NCBI RefSeq assembly: GCF_001280015.1
Contig: NZ_LGDV01000273.1
Coordinates: 1 to 6,280 of the forward strand
Source: Streptomyces sp. MMG1121
GTDB lineage: Bacteria; Actinomycetota; Actinomycetes; Streptomycetales; Streptomycetaceae
Direction of reading: 5' to 3'
DNA: 6,280 nt
Both the position numbers and the translations under genes were made by a program. Positions 4,966-6,280 of this stretch are shown in pieces; positions within the stretch are counted from its first letter, which is position 1; every line of letters starts with the position of its first letter. Under the pieces are notes generated by a model. That model saw nothing but the letters and a program-made list of their open reading frames with translations. It was not told where the DNA came from and did no database searches.

Positions 4966-6198
4966 GTGCCGGTCGGTGCGTACGACTGTGATGTGCTCGT
5001 GGTCGGCGGGGGGATCGTCGGGCTGTCGACGGCGTATGCGATCACGCGTGCCGCGCCGGGTACGCGCGTCACCGTGCTGGAGAAGGAGCCGGGCCCGGCC
5101 CGGCACCAGACGGGGCGTAACAGCGGGGTGATCCACAGCGGGATCTACTACCGGCCGGGCTCGCTCAAGGCGCGGTACGCGGTGCGGGGCGCGGCCGAGA
5201 TGGTGAAGTTCTGCGCCGAGTACGGCATCGCGCACGCCGTCACCGGCAAGCTGATCGTCGCCACCGAGCGCGAGGAACTGCCCCGGCTGCACGCGCTCGT
5301 GCAGCGCGGCCGGGAGAACGGGATCCCGGTGCGGGAGCTGGGCGCCGCCCAGATCGCCGAGTACGAGCCGGAGGTGCGCGGACTCGCGGCCATACACGTG
5401 GGGACGACGGGCATCTGCGACTTCGTCGGGGTCGCACGGCAGCTGGCGCGGGCCTCGGGGGCGGAGATCCGCTACGGGGCACGGGTCGTCCGGGTGGACC
5501 GGCGCCCGGAGCGCGGTGTGGCCGTCCTGACCTCGGGCGGGGAGGTCGTACGGGCGCGCGTGCTGGTGAACTGCGCCGGGCTGTACAGCGACGAGGTGGC
5601 ACGGCTGACTGGGGACGAGCCAGGGGTACGGATCGTGCCGTTCCGCGGGGAGTACTACGAGCTGGCGCGGCCGGAGCTGGTGCGGGGGCTGGTGTACCCG
5701 GTGCCGGATCCGGCGTTCCCCTTCCTCGGCGTGCATCTGACCCGGGGCATCGACGGCGGCGTGCACATCGGGCCCAACGCGGTGCCGGCCCTGGCCCGGG
5801 AGGGATACGGCTGGGGGGTCGTACGGCCCCGGGAGCTGGCCGGGACCGTGGCATGGCCGGGATCGTGGACGATCGCCCGTCGGCACTGGAGATACGGCGC
5901 CGGGGAGCTGCACCGCTCGGTGTCGAAGGGGGCGTTCCTTCAGGCGGTGCGCAGACTGCTGCCCGCGGTGGAGGCGGACGACCTGGTGCGGGCCCCCGCC
6001 GGGGTGCGGGCGCAGGCGGTGCTGCGGGACGGGACGCTGGTGGACGACTTTCTCATCCGCGAGGGCAGCCGGGCCGTGCACGTGCTGAACGCGCCGTCCC
6101 CGGCCGCCACCGCTTCCCTGCCGATCGGCAGGGAGGTCGGGCGCCGCGTGCTGGAGCTGCTCGGTTCGCTCGGCCGGCGGCCCGGCTCGCCCGGCTGA
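4966..6198 (+). CDS. lhgO: L-2-hydroxyglutarate oxidase/dehydrogenase (FAD-dependent)
   Basis: 410 residues. The GTG at 4966 is preferred because GGGAGG (4952-4957) lies 8 nt upstream; GTGs at 4957 and 4960 are also in frame (3 or 2 residues longer) but are badly placed for that site. It belongs to the DAO/GlpO-like FAD oxidoreductases: the Rossmann FAD motif VVGGGIVGLSTA is at 12-23, followed by VLEKE (37-41). The LhgO-type signature RHQTGRNSGVIHSGIYY is at 46-62, NCAGLYSDEVAR at 202-213, PFLGVHLTR at 252-260, and the C-terminal FAD-contact region NAPSPAATASLPIG at 375-388. The enzyme oxidises L-2-hydroxyglutarate, a side product of malate dehydrogenase action and an intermediate of glutarate breakdown, to 2-oxoglutarate, passing electrons to oxygen or quinone. 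Length is normal (about 400-420). It begins 78 bp after the regulator gene with its own promoter-like element, so it is probably not cotranscribed only. Confidence 0.93.
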   Translation: MPVGAYDCDVLVVGGGIVGLSTAYAITRAAPGTRVTVLEKEPGPARHQTGRNSGVIHSGIYYRPGSLKARYAVRGAAEMVKFCAEYGIAHAVTGKLIVATEREELPRLHALVQRGRENGIPVRELGAAQIAEYEPEVRGLAAIHVGTTGICDFVGVARQLARASGAEIRYGARVVRVDRRPERGVAVLTSGGEVVRARVLVNCAGLYSDEVARLTGDEPGVRIVPFRGEYYELARPELVRGLVYPVPDPAFPFLGVHLTRGIDGGVHIGPNAVPALAREGYGWGVVRPRELAGTVAWPGSWTIARRHWRYGAGELHRSVSKGAFLQAVRRLLPAVEADDLVRAPAGVRAQAVLRDGTLVDDFLIREGSRAVHVLNAPSPAATASLPIGREVGRRVLELLGSLGRRPGSPG

Positions 6199-6221
6199 GC
6201 GGGTGTGGCTCCGGGGCGCCG

Positions 6222-6227
6222 TAAAAT
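6222..6227 (+). promoter_or_regulatory. -10 box of a probable leaderless or short-leader promoter
   Basis: TAAAAT is a strongly AT-rich -10 hexamer in a GC-rich background, 10 nt before the GTG at 6238. The usual start distance would place transcription at about 6234-6238. No Shine-Dalgarno occurs between it and the GTG, and no clear -35 is seen at 17-18 bp. Confidence 0.5.
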
Positions 6228-6237
6228 CGGACTCACT

Positions 6238-6280
6238 GTGTCTGACTCCCTCAACACCCCCGACGCCCCCGCCCCGGCCC
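6238..6280 (+). CDS. Start of an unidentified gene (N-terminal 14 codons, cut by window edge)
   Basis: A GTG at 6238 opens a frame, MSDSLNTPDAPAPA, that remains open to the window end. The Pro/Ala-rich, apparently disordered beginning is common in Streptomyces cytoplasmic proteins and gives no family signal. Support comes from the TAAAAT box 10 nt upstream, the G/C third positions and the 39-bp gap after lhgO. Some Streptomyces trmB (tRNA guanine-N7 methyltransferase) proteins start with a similar Pro/Ala-rich tail, but nothing here proves that identity. Confidence 0.55.
   Translation, partial: MSDSLNTPDAPAPA

Noticed and set aside
6150..6237. Intrinsic terminator after lhgO
   Set aside because: Only 4-bp GC-rich stems could be formed; no convincing hairpin was found.

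Overview
This is a high-GC actinobacterial chromosome segment, almost certainly from Streptomyces or a close relative. Codon third positions are strongly G/C, GTG starts occur, promoters have weak -35 boxes, and the protein families (SARP regulator, actinobacterial asparagine synthase-like protein, NsdA-like helix-turn-helix/helical-repeat protein) are typical of that genus. I saw no TTA codon in the called genes, and no tRNA, rRNA, CRISPR array or transposase.

Layout. (1) Positions 1-632, minus strand: the N-terminal 210 codons of a SARP/AfsR-type regulator that runs off the left edge. It appears to be leaderless. (2) Positions 719-2794, minus strand: a 691-residue asparagine-synthase-like amidotransferase homologue. 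It lacks the N-terminal nucleophile cysteine and several canonical synthetase residues. (3) Positions 2795-3462: an unusually long (668 bp) divergent intergenic region. It holds a perfect DnaA-box match inside a palindrome at the ribosome binding site of gene 2, a perfect 12-bp stem-loop, a 12-bp-period tandem motif and several perfect palindromes. (4) Positions 3463-4887, plus strand: a 474-residue regulator with an N-terminal helix-turn-helix and a helical-repeat C-terminal part, of the NsdA/sporulation-associated type. (5) Positions 4966-6198, plus strand: an FAD-dependent L-2-hydroxyglutarate oxidase (LhgO). It is preceded by a sequence closely resembling the RecA-independent DNA-damage (PafBC-type) promoter. 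(6) Positions 6238-6280, plus strand: the first 14 codons of another gene, probably leaderless and cut by the right edge.

How they may work together. The two minus-strand genes may form a unit (86 bp apart), although the SARP seems to have its own leaderless promoter. The divergent control region separates them from the helix-turn-helix/helical-repeat regulator, so cross-regulation is plausible but not shown. LhgO is a metabolic repair enzyme and is probably transcribed independently. The best candidates for something undescribed are the catalytically atypical synthase homologue, the architecture of the 668-bp divergent region, and the damage-type promoter in front of lhgO.
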